Part shown: positions 41,882 through 50,848 of the stretch, one piece after another
Numbering within the stretch: the first letter of the stretch is position 1
Layout of the letters: the number at the start of each line of letters is the position of its first letter
Source: Micromonospora violae
GTDB taxonomy: Bacteria > Actinomycetota > Actinomycetes > Mycobacteriales > Micromonosporaceae
Assembly (NCBI RefSeq): GCF_004217135.1
Contig: NZ_SHKK01000001.1
Span: forward strand, 3,906,001 to 3,970,000
Length of the DNA: 64,000 nucleotides
Direction of reading: 5' to 3'
The notes under the pieces: generated by a model
Database searches by the model: none
What the model was told of the DNA's origin: nothing
The model's input: only the letters and a program-made list of their open reading frames with translations
Translations under genes and position numbers: made by a program

Positions 41882-42760
41882 TTAGGGGGTTAGGTGGGCT
41901 ACTGCTCCTATTTCCAGGGCGGCCCAGATGCCGGTTGGGGTACGGGTGATGCCGTGCGGTTCGGCGTTGGGGGTGGGTAGGGCGTGGCCCTCGATCCGTC
42001 CCGTGGGATCGATGCGGCCGATCCGGTTGGCGCCCCACTCGGTGAACCACGCGCCGCCGTCCGGATCGGCCACGATCGCGTGCGGGCGGGCCGCCCGGTC
42101 CGGCAACGGGATTTCGACGATCTCGCCATCCGGAGAGATCCGCCCGAGCTGACCGGCGGCGATCTCCACGAACCAGATGACGCCGTCGTCGCCGAGGGCG
42201 ATGCCGACCGGGCCCGCCTGCCCGGTGGGCAACGGGTACAGCTTCACCCCGCCGTCGAGGTCGATCCGGCCGATCGCGTTCGCCTGGTTGAGGGTGAACC
42301 AGAGCGCCTGATCCGCGCCAGCAGTGATCATCGAGGCGAATCCGCCGGTCACCGGCAGCGGGAACTCGCTGAGGGAACCGTCGGTCCCCAGCCGGCCGAT
42401 CGTGTCCGAGGTCATCCCGGCGTACCAGAGCGCGCCATCCGGCCCGGCCGCTATGCCGCACGGCCCGGTTCCGGCCGGCAGGGCGAAGCTGCGCTGCTCG
42501 CCGTCGACACTGATCCGGCCGATCTGGTCGTCCCCGGAGCGGGTGAACCAGAGCGCCCCGTCCGGCCCAGCCGTGATGATCAACGGGCGACCACCCGCGG
42601 CATCCAGCGGGTAGGTCCGGACCGCGCCGTCGGGCGAGAGCCGGGCGATCCCGCCGGTCTGGGCCAGCGTCAGCCACAACGCGCCGTCCGGGCCGGGCGT
42701 GATGCCGTACGGCCCCGCCTCCGGCTCGACGAGTGGAATCTCCCGAATTTCGACGGTCAT
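41882..42760 (-). CDS. vgb: Virginiamycin B lyase-family protein
   Basis: A 292-residue seven-bladed beta-propeller with repeated PDGALWF-type blade motifs (ITPGPDGALWL, ITAGPDGALWF, GIAAGPDGALWYA). The active-site His/Glu region is PHAIVADPDGGAWFTEWG (His227, Glu241, with His269 in the next blade). Vgb opens the ester of streptogramin B antibiotics and so inactivates them. Chromosomal copies are frequent in actinomycetes and may act on other esters or lactones. The start ATG 42760 has AAGGAC upstream; an upstream frame of 22 residues is not supported. Convergent with the LD-carboxypeptidase gene. Confidence 0.85.
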   Translation of the reverse strand: MTVEIREIPLVEPEAGPYGITPGPDGALWLTLAQTGGIARLSPDGAVRTYPLDAAGGRPLIITAGPDGALWFTRSGDDQIGRISVDGEQRSFALPAGTGPCGIAAGPDGALWYAGMTSDTIGRLGTDGSLSEFPLPVTGGFASMITAGADQALWFTLNQANAIGRIDLDGGVKLYPLPTGQAGPVGIALGDDGVIWFVEIAAGQLGRISPDGEIVEIPLPDRAARPHAIVADPDGGAWFTEWGANRIGRIDPTGRIEGHALPTPNAEPHGITRTPTGIWAALEIGAVAHLTP

Positions 42761-42942
42761 TCCGTGGTGTCCTTCCGTCGGTTGATCATCCACCCTGACC
42801 GCTCCGCCAGTGCTGACACAACCCATTTCGCCCGCCGGCCAGGATTGTCAGCTCGCTGACAGGATCACCACGGCTTCCGCCCAGACTGCCCGGTCACCCT
42901 CGGTGATGACAGCGCAGGATGACCGAACCTCTGGAGGACAGC

Positions 42943-43413
42943 ATGTCCCGCACCATCCGTCGGAAGCACCTGCTGGCCGGTCTGGCCACCGTCGGCGTCC
43001 TCGGCGTCGGGATCGCGGCCCCGACGCTCGCGTTCGCCGCCGACACCCCGACGCCGAACGCCAGCACCGCCCCGGCGCCCGGCGCGAAGGCCGACCGGCA
43101 GGGCGAGTTCGCCGAGGCGCTCGCCAAGGAGCTGGGCGTGCCCACCGACAAGGTGACCGCCGCACTGGAGAAGGTCCGCGAGCAGCACCGGCCGACCGAC
43201 CGCGCGCACCGGCTGTCCGACCGCGCCCAACGGCCGTCCGCCGAGGAGCGGCAGGCCGCGCTCAAGCAGCGCCTGGACCAGGCGGTCAAGGACGGCAAGC
43301 TCACCCAGGAGCAGGCCGACGCCATCACCAAGGCCGTCGAGGCCGGCGTCTTCCCCGGCCCCTTCGGCCACGGCGGTCCGGGCCACCACGGCGCCGGTAC
43401 GCCCGGCAAGTAA
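42943..43413 (+). CDS. Secreted helical protein
   Basis: A 156-residue protein with a clear signal peptide (RRKHLLAGLATVGVLGVGI ... AFA), then an Ala/Glu/Lys/Arg-rich helical region (KADRQGEFAEALAKELGV and TEEQADAITKAVEAG type) and a Gly/His-rich tail. Short secreted helical proteins of this style occur in actinomycetes without known function. ATG 42943 has CTGGAGG upstream. The -10/-35 region is shared with the divergent vgb gene, and a strong hairpin follows at 43445. Confidence 0.75.
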   Translation: MSRTIRRKHLLAGLATVGVLGVGIAAPTLAFAADTPTPNASTAPAPGAKADRQGEFAEALAKELGVPTDKVTAALEKVREQHRPTDRAHRLSDRAQRPSAEERQAALKQRLDQAVKDGKLTQEQADAITKAVEAGVFPGPFGHGGPGHHGAGTPGK

Positions 43414-43444
43414 GCCGCCGGACCCGGCCCGGCAGGCACTGCCA

Positions 43445-43483
43445 GACCGGGGGCCGGCCGTAACACGCCCCCGGCCCCCGGTC
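43445..43483. terminator. Terminator hairpin after secreted protein
   Basis: GACCGGGGGCCGG (43445-43457) and CCGGCCCCCGGTC (43471-43483) are perfect complements; outer arms at 43426-43436 and 43487-43497 extend the stem. Confidence 0.8.
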
Positions 43484-43549
43484 CGCCCTGCCGGGCCAAG
43501 GCCCGCCCGGCTCGGGGTCGCCCTGCCGGACCGGGCTTGTCGAGCCCGG

Positions 43550-43606
43550 TTCGGCCGCCTGGGCCCAGTCGCACTCGATTCGGCCGCCTGGGCCAGTCGC
43601 ACTCGA
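43550..43606. repeat. Tandem direct repeat, two copies
   Basis: A unit of 29 nt (43550-43578) is repeated at 43579-43606 with one base missing (unit begins TTCGGCCGCCTGGGCC). It lies in the gap before the WYL regulator; no role is evident. Confidence 0.85.
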
Positions 43607-43666
43607 TTCGGCCGGCCCGGCGCTCGCGTCTGTCGGCGTTCGGCCGGGGGCGTCGTACCCCGGCCG

Positions 43667-43672
43667 TAGCGT
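43667..43672 (+). promoter_or_regulatory. -10 box of WYL regulator (leaderless)
   Basis: TAGCGT ends 7 nt before ATG 43680 and decides this start over GTG 43671. Confidence 0.45.
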
Positions 43673-43679
43673 GCCGGGT

Positions 43680-44372
43680 ATGAACCGCACGGACCGCCTC
43701 TACGCGCTGGTCGAGGAGCTGCGGGCGGTGTCACCACGGCCGCGCAGCGCCCGGTGGTTGGCCGCACGCTTCGAGGTGAGCAGCCGGACCATCGAACGGG
43801 ACCTCGGCGCGTTGCAGGAGGCCGGGGTGCCGATCTGGGCTGAGCCGGGGCGCACCGGCGGCTACGTCCTGGACCGCACCCGGACTCTCCCGCCGGTGAA
43901 CCTGACCGCCGCCGAGGCGGTGGCGATGGCCGTGGCGCTGCACCGGCTCGCCGGCTCGCCGTTCGCCGGGCCGGCCGCCACCGCGCTGCGCAAGCTGGTG
44001 GCGGTGCTGCCGGCCGCCGACGCCGCCGAGGCACACCGCCTCGCCGGCCGGGTGCACCTGATCGGCGACGGGCCGGCCACGCCCGTCCCGGCCATCGTCG
44101 CCGACGCGGTCGCCGCGCGGCGGGTGCTGCGCATCCGGTACGCCGACCGCACGGACGCCGACTCGATCCGTGACGTCGAGCCACTCGGCTACCTCGGCAA
44201 CACCCGGCACTGGTACCTGGTGGCCTGGTGCCGTCTCCGCGACGAGCTGCGGTGCTTCCGTACCGACCGGATCCTGAGTGTGTGGACGCTGCCCGACGTG
44301 GTGCTCCGGGAGTTCCACCCGACGGACCTCGACATCCCGCACGAACGGGTCCGCCCGCTGAGCCTGGTCTGA
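43680..44372 (+). CDS. WYL-domain HTH transcriptional regulator
   Basis: A 230-residue protein of the YafY type. The first 60 residues are a winged HTH (ARWLAARFEVSSRTIERDLGALQEAGVPI), and the second half is a WYL domain ending with the characteristic HWYLVAWCRLRDELRCFR. Such regulators bind ligands or nucleic acid and often control a neighbouring gene; here the VOC gene 158 bp downstream is the likely target. ATG 43680 is chosen because of the promoter box. Confidence 0.9.
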   Translation: MNRTDRLYALVEELRAVSPRPRSARWLAARFEVSSRTIERDLGALQEAGVPIWAEPGRTGGYVLDRTRTLPPVNLTAAEAVAMAVALHRLAGSPFAGPAATALRKLVAVLPAADAAEAHRLAGRVHLIGDGPATPVPAIVADAVAARRVLRIRYADRTDADSIRDVEPLGYLGNTRHWYLVAWCRLRDELRCFRTDRILSVWTLPDVVLREFHPTDLDIPHERVRPLSLV

Positions 44373-44530
44373 TGCTGCTCTGAGCCACACGGCGGCGCGG
44401 GGTGGGCCTCATCGTCGGTGAAAACTCGGCCAGGTGATCCGGAAACACCGACAGGACGCTGTCGCGGACGGCGCCGAAACTGCTCCAGACGACGGCCGAA
44501 CGGCCGGCGCGAAAATACTGGAGGCAGTAG

Positions 44531-44908
44531 ATGTCCAGGTCCACGACGCCCATCACCTGGTTCGAGATCGGCACCGACCGGCCCGAGGATGCGGAGCGGT
44601 TCTACGGAGAGCTGTTCGGCTGGACCTTCGAGGAGCAGGGCTCGACCAACGGCGGGTCCTACCGCGTGACCGGCGCTGGGGGCGACACCGGGATCGGCGG
44701 GGCCATCCGGGCGACCGACGGAACGTCGCCGAACTACGCGGTGTTCTACGCCGAGGTCGCCGACGTGGCCGAGACCTGCCGACGGGCCGAAGCGGCCGGA
44801 GGCCGGGTGCTGGTGCCGGCGCGTACGGCACCGAGCGGTCTCCGGTTGGCCCACCTGCTCGACCCGGCCGGCAATCACCTGGGTGTATTCACGCCCCCGC
44901 CCCGCTGA
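44531..44908 (+). CDS. VOC-family protein
   Basis: A 125-residue protein with the two-module VOC layout: it opens with ITWFEIGTDRPEDAERFYG and the second module is NYAVFYAEVADVAETCRRA. Its last motif is HLLDPAGNHLGVFTP. It probably acts as a dimer on a small substrate, which is unknown. The ribosome site CTGGAGGCAG is clear. It follows the WYL-regulator gene in the same direction, and the hairpin element at 44906-44982 overlaps its stop. Confidence 0.88.
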   Translation: MSRSTTPITWFEIGTDRPEDAERFYGELFGWTFEEQGSTNGGSYRVTGAGGDTGIGGAIRATDGTSPNYAVFYAEVADVAETCRRAEAAGGRVLVPARTAPSGLRLAHLLDPAGNHLGVFTPPPR

Positions 44909-44982
44909 TCGACTCGCGTTTCAGAAAGTCGCGGTGTCCGAGCGCGTCGGACACCGCGACTTCAGGAAAACCGAGTCGATCA
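44906..44982. repeat. Palindromic element after the VOC gene
   Basis: Outer arms TGATCGACTCG (44906-44916) and CGAGTCGATCA (44972-44982) and inner 16-bp perfect arms (44926-44941 and 44947-44962) with a 5-nt loop. Belongs with the elements at 14218, 32200 and 41756 and probably terminates transcription. Confidence 0.8.
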
Positions 44983-45028
44983 ACGCCCGGCAGCCCGGAC
45001 CACGGCCCGCCGCCGCGGCCAGAACGCC

Positions 45029-45454
45029 TCAGGCGATGCAGGCGCAGACGATCAGCGCGGCCCCGAAGTGGGTGGCGGCGCTGACCCGGGCGGCCGGGTG
45101 CGGCTCGGGCGAGCAGATGACCTCGCCGAGCTTGCCGGGGGTGAGCAGGTCGAGCACCACGAAGGCCAGCGCCATGATCGCCAACCCGACCAGCCCGAAG
45201 ACCACGGTGGAGGCGAGCCCCTTTCCGAAGTCGCTGTAGCTGGTCAGGATCGCGGTGAAGACGATCCCAGCGATGCCGAGCTGGTTGGCGGCGAGCAGCA
45301 ACCCCGCGTTGGCGTTGCGCTCGATCCAGATCAGGTCTCGTAGCCGACCTGGGGTGAGCAGGTCAACGAGCCCGAACCCGGCGGCCATGAGCCCGACGCC
45401 GACGATCCCGAACACGACGCTCTGCCAGGCACCGCTGAGCAGATCCTCCAGCAC
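45029..45454 (-). CDS. DUF350-domain membrane protein
   Basis: A 141-residue protein built from two copies of the same unit: about 30 residues with a helix pair ending in DLLTPG (VVFGIVGVGLMAAGFGLVDL and VVFGLVGLAIMALAFVVLDL). This is the DUF350 family, small membrane proteins of unknown function that are widespread in bacteria. GTG 45454 has GGGAGG 8 nt upstream. It lies 89 bp after glnA2 on the same strand. A very long frame in register (to 48967) exists but is an antisense artefact. Confidence 0.88.
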   Translation of the reverse strand: MLEDLLSGAWQSVVFGIVGVGLMAAGFGLVDLLTPGRLRDLIWIERNANAGLLLAANQLGIAGIVFTAILTSYSDFGKGLASTVVFGLVGLAIMALAFVVLDLLTPGKLGEVICSPEPHPAARVSAATHFGAALIVCACIA

Positions 45455-45543
45455 CGACTTGCCTCCCGACTCTCCGCCCGGAGGGGTACCGGCGCGGTGA
45501 TCGAGACGATAGCGGCAGCGCGCAATCGCGTCAGCCCCAGTGT

Positions 45544-46893
45544 CTACAGCGCCAGGTAGCGCTGCCGCTCGTACGGGGTGACCTCGCGGCGGTACTGCTC
45601 CCACTCGGCCCGCTTGTTGCGCAGGAAGAAGTCGAAGACGTGCTCGCCGAGCACTTCCGCGACCAGTTCGGAGCCGGCCATCACGTCGATCGCCTCGGCG
45701 AGGTTCTCCGGCAGCGCTTCGTAGCCCATGGCGCGCCGCTCCGCGCTGGTCAGCGACCAGACGTCGTCCTCGGCGCCCGGGGGCAGCTCGTAGCCTTCCT
45801 CGATGCCCTTCAGGCCGGCGCCGAGCAGCACCGCGAAGGCGAGGTACGGGTTGGTCGCCGAGTCCAGTGAGCGGACCTCGACCCGGGCCGAGTTGGGCTT
45901 GCCGTACGCGGGAACCCGGACCAGCGCGGACCGGTTCAGGTGACCCCAGCAGACGTACGCGGGGCTCTCGGTGATGCGGTCGGGCAGGTGCTGCGGGAAG
46001 AGCCGCTTGTACGAGTTGACCCACTGGTTGGTGACCGCCGTGTATTCCCGGGCGTGCACCAGCAGGCCGGCGATGAAGGACTTCGCCACCTTGGACAGCT
46101 TCATCGGGTCGCCGCCGTCGTGGAAGGCGTTGCGCTCCCCCTCGAACAGCGACAGGTGGGTGTGCATCCCGCTGCCCGGCTGGTCGGTGAACGGCTTCGG
46201 CATGAAGCTGGCCTGCACACCGGTGGAGAGCGCGACCTCCTTGACCACGTGCCGGAAGGTCATGATGTTGTCGGCGGTGGTCAGCGCGTCGGCGTACCGC
46301 AGGTCGATTTCCTGCTGGCCGGGCGCGACCTCGTGGTGGCTGAACTCCACGGAGATGCCGATCCGTTCCAGCGCCAGCACGCCCTGGCGGCGGAAGTCCC
46401 GAGCCACGGCGTGGGTGGTGTGCTCGAAGTAGCCGCCGGTGTCGACCGGGGTGGGCACCGAGCCGTCCTGCGGGCCGTTCTCCAGCAGGAAGAACTCGAT
46501 CTCGGGGTGGGTGTAGAAGGTGAAGCCCTTCTCGGCCGCCTTGGACAGCGCGCGGCGCAGCACGTGCCGGGGGTCGGCCCAGGACGGGCTGCCGTCGGGC
46601 AGCAGGATGTCGCAGAACATCCGGGCGCTCTCGCCGCTGACCCCGCCCTCGAAGGGGAAGACCTGGAAGGTGGTCGGGTCGGGCATGGCCACCATGTCCG
46701 ATTCGAAGACCCGGGCGAAGCCTTCGATCGCCGAGCCGTCGAAGCCGATGCCCTCCTCGAACGCCGCCTCCAGCTCGGCGGGCGCCACCGAAACGCTCTT
46801 GAGCGTGCCCAGAACGTCGGTGAACCACAGCCGGACGAACCGGATGTCCCGCTCTTCCAGCGTGCGGAGGACGAACTCCTGCTGACGGTCCAC
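45544..46893 (-). CDS. glnA2: Glutamine synthetase family enzyme, GlnA2 type
   Basis: A 449-residue type I synthetase paralogue with the class layout: VDRQQEFVLRTLEERDIRFV, GIGFDGSAIEGFARV, EVAPGQQEIDLRY, MPKPFTDQPGSGMHTHLS and NRSALVRVP. It resembles GlnA2 of streptomycetes and mycobacteria, which in some species is a gamma-glutamyl-polyamine synthetase, not a true glutamine synthetase. The residues after GIEEGYELPPGAED differ from the adenylylation loop of glnA (15085). Alignment with streptomycete GlnA2 supports GTG 46893 over GTG 46914. The upstream region has a GlnR-like box. Confidence 0.9.
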   Translation of the reverse strand: MDRQQEFVLRTLEERDIRFVRLWFTDVLGTLKSVSVAPAELEAAFEEGIGFDGSAIEGFARVFESDMVAMPDPTTFQVFPFEGGVSGESARMFCDILLPDGSPSWADPRHVLRRALSKAAEKGFTFYTHPEIEFFLLENGPQDGSVPTPVDTGGYFEHTTHAVARDFRRQGVLALERIGISVEFSHHEVAPGQQEIDLRYADALTTADNIMTFRHVVKEVALSTGVQASFMPKPFTDQPGSGMHTHLSLFEGERNAFHDGGDPMKLSKVAKSFIAGLLVHAREYTAVTNQWVNSYKRLFPQHLPDRITESPAYVCWGHLNRSALVRVPAYGKPNSARVEVRSLDSATNPYLAFAVLLGAGLKGIEEGYELPPGAEDDVWSLTSAERRAMGYEALPENLAEAIDVMAGSELVAEVLGEHVFDFFLRNKRAEWEQYRREVTPYERQRYLAL

Positions 46894-47200
46894 TTCCCCA
46901 ACCCCTCGCGACACTCTTCTGTCTGCCTTGGCCGGGCTGCACCCGACCTGATCGCCCAGTGTTCCCGGGCCTGGTTACGCAGACGTTACGCGAACTGCCG
47001 CCGGCCGTCCCCTCGTGTCCCGCCCGGCGAGCGCGGGCCCGGGCCGTCGGGGTGCCCGCCCGGTCCACCGTCCGCCGATCCTGCCGCCGTGACGGCCGAG
47101 CTCCTGCCGCCGCGGCCTGGCCCGCGCCCGTCGCGGGAGGTGGCGGCAATCTCGTCCGAGGGTACGGAATGTCGCGCGGAGCCTGGGGCAAGATGAAGAC
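46894..47200. other. Intergenic region between glnA2 and nadE
   Basis: 307 bases between divergent genes. Contains the GlnR-like box at 46974-46989; no other gene or hairpin was noticed. Confidence 0.6.
46974..46989 (-). promoter_or_regulatory. GlnR-like box upstream of glnA2
   Basis: On the minus strand GTAAC (46989-46985), six bases, GTAAC (46978-46974): the spacing matches the GlnR a-b half-site pair, though the second element is GTAAC and not GAAAC. Confidence 0.45.
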
Positions 47201-48958
47201 ATGCCCACCCTGCGTCTCGCCCTTTCCCAGGTCAATCCGAGCGTCGGCGACCTCGCCGGCAACGCCGACCTGGTCCGCAGTTGGACCCGCCAGGCCGCCG
47301 ACGCCGGTGCCCAGCTGGTGCTCTTCCCGGAGATGATGCTGACCGGGTACCCGGTCGAGGACCTGGTCTTCCGGCGCTCCTTCGTCGCCGCGTCCCGGGC
47401 CGCCGTGGAGCGGCTCGCCGCCGACCTGGCCGCCGATGGTCTCGGCGAGTTGCCGGTCGTGGTCGGTTACCTGGACGCCGACGGGCCGCCGCAGGTCAGT
47501 GGGGACGCCGAGCCGGGCCGTGGTGCCCGCAACGCCGCCGCGCTGCTGCACCGGGGCACGGTGGCCGCCCGCTACTTCAAGCACCACCTGCCCAACTACG
47601 GGGTCTTCGACGAGGACCGGTACTTCGTTCCCGGTGACGCGTTGACAGTGGTGCGGATCGGCGGCGTGGACGTGGCGCTGACCATCTGCGAGGACCTGTG
47701 GCAGGCCGGCGGTCCGTTCGCCGCCGCCCGACAGGCCGGCGTCGGCCTGGTCGTCAACATCAACGGGTCGCCGTACGAGCTGAACAAGGACGACATCCGG
47801 CTGCCGCTGGTCCGCCGCCGGGCCGCCGAGGCGGGTGCCGCCATCGCGTACGTCAACATGACCGGCGGTCAGGACGAGCTGGTCTTCGAGGGCGACTCGA
47901 TGATCGTGAGCGCCGACGGTGAGCTGCTCACCCGGGCCCCGCAGTTCGTCGAGCACCTGCTCGTGCACGACGTCGAGCTGCCGGCCGCCGCCACCGCGCC
48001 GGGCACCGAGACGGTGGCGGACGGCATGCGGGTCGTGCACCACGTGCTGGACGGCATTCCGCCCGCGCCGGCCGGCCCGGCCGCCACCGGCGGGCTGATC
48101 GAGCCGGTGGCCGACGAGGCGGAGGTGTGGCAGGCGCTGGTGTTGGGCCTGCGCGACTACGTCAACAAGAACCGGTTCCCGTCGGTGGTGCTCGGTCTCT
48201 CCGGTGGCATCGACTCGGCGGTGGTGGCGGCGCTCGCCGTCGACGCGCTCGGGCCGGACCGGGTGGTCGGGGTGTCGCTGCCCAGCCAGCACTCCTCGGA
48301 GCACTCCCGGGAGGACGCCGCCGACCTGGCCAAGCGCACCGGCCTGGACTACCGGGTCGAACCGATCCAGCCGATGGTCGACGGTTTCCTGGCCAACCTG
48401 TCGCTGTCCGGCGTGGCCGTGGAGAACCTCCAGGCCCGGGTCCGGGGCGTGATCCTGATGGCGTTGTCGAACCAGGAGGGCCACCTGGTGTTGACCACCG
48501 GCAACAAGAGTGAGCTGGCGGTCGGCTACTCCACCCTGTACGGCGACTCGGTGGGCGGCTTCAACCCGGTCAAGGACGTCTGGAAGACGCTGATCTGGCG
48601 GCTCGCGAAGTGGCGCAACAGGGACGCGGCCCGGCGCGGTGAGACCGCCCCGATCCCGGAGAACTCGATCGGCAAGCCGCCGAGCGCCGAGCTGAGCCCG
48701 GGTCAGCTCGACAGCGACACCCTGCCCGACTACGACGTCCTGGACCCGATCCTGATCGGCTACGTGGACGGCGACCTCGGCCGCGACGGGCTGATCGAGT
48801 CCGGTCACGACCCGGCGGTGGTGGACAAGGTGCTGCGGCTGGTGGATACCGCCGAGTACAAGCGACGGCAGTCGGCCCCGGGCACGAAGATCTCCATGAA
48901 GGCGTTCGGTCGGGACCGCCGGCTGCCGATCACCAACCGGTGGCGCGAGCACGGCTGA
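47201..48958 (+). CDS. nadE: Glutamine-hydrolysing NAD+ synthetase NadE
   Basis: The last step of NAD+ synthesis: amidation of deamido-NAD with ammonia released from glutamine. Residues 1-260 form a nitrilase-type glutaminase with Glu44 (FPEMMLTG), Lys127 (FKHHLPNYG) and Cys163 (TICEDLW). Residues 295-585 form the NAD synthetase with the P-loop LGLSGGIDSA (Ser334). The 585-residue length is usual for the actinobacterial two-domain enzyme. It is divergent from glnA2 and followed by panB, 190 bp downstream on the same strand. Confidence 0.97.
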   Translation: MPTLRLALSQVNPSVGDLAGNADLVRSWTRQAADAGAQLVLFPEMMLTGYPVEDLVFRRSFVAASRAAVERLAADLAADGLGELPVVVGYLDADGPPQVSGDAEPGRGARNAAALLHRGTVAARYFKHHLPNYGVFDEDRYFVPGDALTVVRIGGVDVALTICEDLWQAGGPFAAARQAGVGLVVNINGSPYELNKDDIRLPLVRRRAAEAGAAIAYVNMTGGQDELVFEGDSMIVSADGELLTRAPQFVEHLLVHDVELPAAATAPGTETVADGMRVVHHVLDGIPPAPAGPAATGGLIEPVADEAEVWQALVLGLRDYVNKNRFPSVVLGLSGGIDSAVVAALAVDALGPDRVVGVSLPSQHSSEHSREDAADLAKRTGLDYRVEPIQPMVDGFLANLSLSGVAVENLQARVRGVILMALSNQEGHLVLTTGNKSELAVGYSTLYGDSVGGFNPVKDVWKTLIWRLAKWRNRDAARRGETAPIPENSIGKPPSAELSPGQLDSDTLPDYDVLDPILIGYVDGDLGRDGLIESGHDPAVVDKVLRLVDTAEYKRRQSAPGTKISMKAFGRDRRLPITNRWREHG

Positions 48959-49148
48959 GGCGTACACCTGGGGGTGCCGGGTCGGTGGCGTGGCCCGGCG
49001 CCGCCGCGCGGTGCTCTCGCGGCTGCCGGCGGCGGCTTTTCGCTAAGTGACATCTTGCACTGGGCCCTGCCGTCACCCCGTCGCACGGTGCGACGATCGC
49101 GACGGAACCCGGGGACCGCGCAGGCGGCCTCGAGGAAGGGAGACAGAG

Positions 49149-49994
49149 ATGGTGGAGTCCACTCCGAACGAGGTGACCGCGTTGTACGGCGGCCCGGCCA
49201 CCCGACGGGTCCGCACCCGCGACCTGATGGCCGCCAAGGAGCGCGGCGAGCGCTGGCCGATGCTCACCTCGTACGACCAGTACACGGCGTCGATCTTCGA
49301 CCAGGCCGGTGTTCCGGTGCTGCTGGTCGGCGACTCGGCCGCCAACAACGTGTTCGGCTACGAGACGACCCTGCCGATCACCGTCGACGAGTTGCTTCCG
49401 CTGGTACGGGCCGTGGTGCGGGCGACCCGGCAGTCGCTGATCGTCGGTGACCTGCCGTTCGGCTCGTACGAGGAGGGTCCGGCCCAGGCGCTGCGGACCG
49501 CCGTCCGGTTCATGAAGGAGGGCGGCTGTCACGCGGTGAAGCTGGAGGGTGGCCGCCGCAACGCCGCGCAGATCGCCGCGATCGTCGGGGCCGGCATTCC
49601 GGTGATGGCGCACATCGGTTTCACCCCGCAGAGCGAGCACACCCTGGGCGGTTACCGCGTGCAGGGCCGGGGCGACGCCGCCGACGAGGTGCTTGCCGAC
49701 GCCCACGCGGTGGCGGAGGCGGGCGCGTTCGCGGTGGTGCTGGAGATGGTGCCCGGCGAGGTGGCCAAGCGGATCACCCACGAGCTGCCGATCCCCACGG
49801 TGGGCATCGGCGCGGGCCCGGACACCGACGCGCAGGTGCTGGTCTGGCAGGACATGGCCGGGCTGCGGACCGGCAAGGCCCCCCGCTTCGTCAAGCGGTA
49901 CGCGGACCTGGCTGGCGCCCTCACCGACGCCACCCGCCGGTTCGCCGACGAGGTGCGCGGCGGCGAGTTCCCCACCGCCGAGCACACCTTCTAG
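49149..49994 (+). CDS. panB: 3-methyl-2-oxobutanoate hydroxymethyltransferase PanB
   Basis: PanB transfers a hydroxymethyl group from methylene-THF to alpha-ketoisovalerate, the first step of pantothenate synthesis. The 281-residue protein has the family motifs [45 protein letters not shown] and [19 protein letters not shown], with the metal-binding DS pair and Glu in [12 protein letters not shown] 49149 follows AGGAAGGGAGA; a longer frame upstream would add 34 residues without support. A hairpin follows at 50005. Confidence 0.96.
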   Translation: MVESTPNEVTALYGGPATRRVRTRDLMAAKERGERWPMLTSYDQYTASIFDQAGVPVLLVGDSAANNVFGYETTLPITVDELLPLVRAVVRATRQSLIVGDLPFGSYEEGPAQALRTAVRFMKEGGCHAVKLEGGRRNAAQIAAIVGAGIPVMAHIGFTPQSEHTLGGYRVQGRGDAADEVLADAHAVAEAGAFAVVLEMVPGEVAKRITHELPIPTVGIGAGPDTDAQVLVWQDMAGLRTGKAPRFVKRYADLAGALTDATRRFADEVRGGEFPTAEHTF

Positions 49995-50004
49995 GGCTGC
50001 GAGG

Positions 50005-50040
50005 TCGGGGTGTCCCTGGCGACACTCTGGGACACCCCGA
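50005..50040. terminator. Terminator between panB and npdG
   Basis: TCGGGGTGTCCC (50005-50016) and GGGACACCCCGA (50029-50040) are perfect complements with a 12-nt loop; it serves convergent genes. Confidence 0.8.
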
Positions 50041-50049
50041 CAGCAAGGG

Positions 50050-50748
50050 TCAGAGGTCGGTGACGCGGATGCCGGCGTGCGCCTTGTAGCGCTTGTTGAT
50101 GGCGATCAGGTTGGCGGTGAACGCCTCGATCTGGTGGGCGTTGCGCAACCGGCCGGCGTAGATGCCCCGCATACCGGGGATCCGGGCGGCGAGCGCGCCG
50201 ACGATGCCGACCAGTTCGCGGTCCTCGGTGCAGATCAGCACGTCCAGGTCGATCCGGTCGACCTCGGGGTCGGCCAACAGCGGAGCGCTGACATGGTTGA
50301 ACGCCGCGCAGACCCGGGAATCCGGCAACAACGCCGCGGCCTGCTGCACGGCGCTGCCTTCGGGCACGGTCAGCGCGTACGGGCCCTGCTTGTCGAAGCC
50401 GAGCGGGTTGACGCAGTCGACGACGATCCGGCCGGCGAGCGGCTCGGCGAGGGCGGCGACGGTGGCGGCGTGCCCGTCCCACGGCACCGCGATGATCACC
50501 ACGTCGCTGCGGCGGGCCACCTCGTCGTTTGCCGCACCGGTGACGCTGCCGCTGGCCGGCACGCCGGGCAGGGCGGCGATCTCGGCGGCGGACTCGGCGG
50601 CCCGCTCAGCCGACCGGGACCCGATCAGCACCGTCTGGCCGGCCCGCGCGAACCGGTAGGCGAGGCCCCGCCCCTGGTCGCCGGTGCCGCCGATGATGCC
50701 GACCGTCAGCCCGGACACGTCGGGCAGCGTGCTCGCGTCGTATGCCAT
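50050..50748 (-). CDS. npdG: NADPH-dependent F420 reductase
   Basis: A 232-residue NADP-binding oxidoreductase of the FNO/NpdG family. It moves hydride between NADPH and coenzyme F420, supplying reduced F420 in actinomycetes. The Rossmann motif is VGIIGGTGDQGRGLAYRFA (about residues 16-34), followed by IGSRSAERA, which favours NADP. The second half has NPLGFDKQGPYAL and FNHVSAPLL, usual in this family. ATG 50748 begins a short leader before the Rossmann strand. It converges with panB. Confidence 0.9.
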   Translation of the reverse strand: MAYDASTLPDVSGLTVGIIGGTGDQGRGLAYRFARAGQTVLIGSRSAERAAESAAEIAALPGVPASGSVTGAANDEVARRSDVVIIAVPWDGHAATVAALAEPLAGRIVVDCVNPLGFDKQGPYALTVPEGSAVQQAAALLPDSRVCAAFNHVSAPLLADPEVDRIDLDVLICTEDRELVGIVGALAARIPGMRGIYAGRLRNAHQIEAFTANLIAINKRYKAHAGIRVTDL

Positions 50749-50848
50749 GGCCTCATCCTCGCAAACCGCCCGGTCCGTCAGCAGCGCTCGGCGCTGTGAC
50801 AATCCCCGCTGCCGTGCGCGACCGCGCCTGCGGGCACCGGCAGCCTGG

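Noticed and set aside
41882..42760. vgb as an acquired resistance gene
   Set aside because: No mobile sequences flank it and its base composition matches its neighbours; chromosomal homologues are common.
45029..48967. A 1,312-codon minus-strand frame joining DUF350 with sequence opposite glnA2 and nadE
   Set aside because: Only the last 141 codons match a family; the rest is antisense to genes with firm motifs. A start with a ribosome site exists at 45454.
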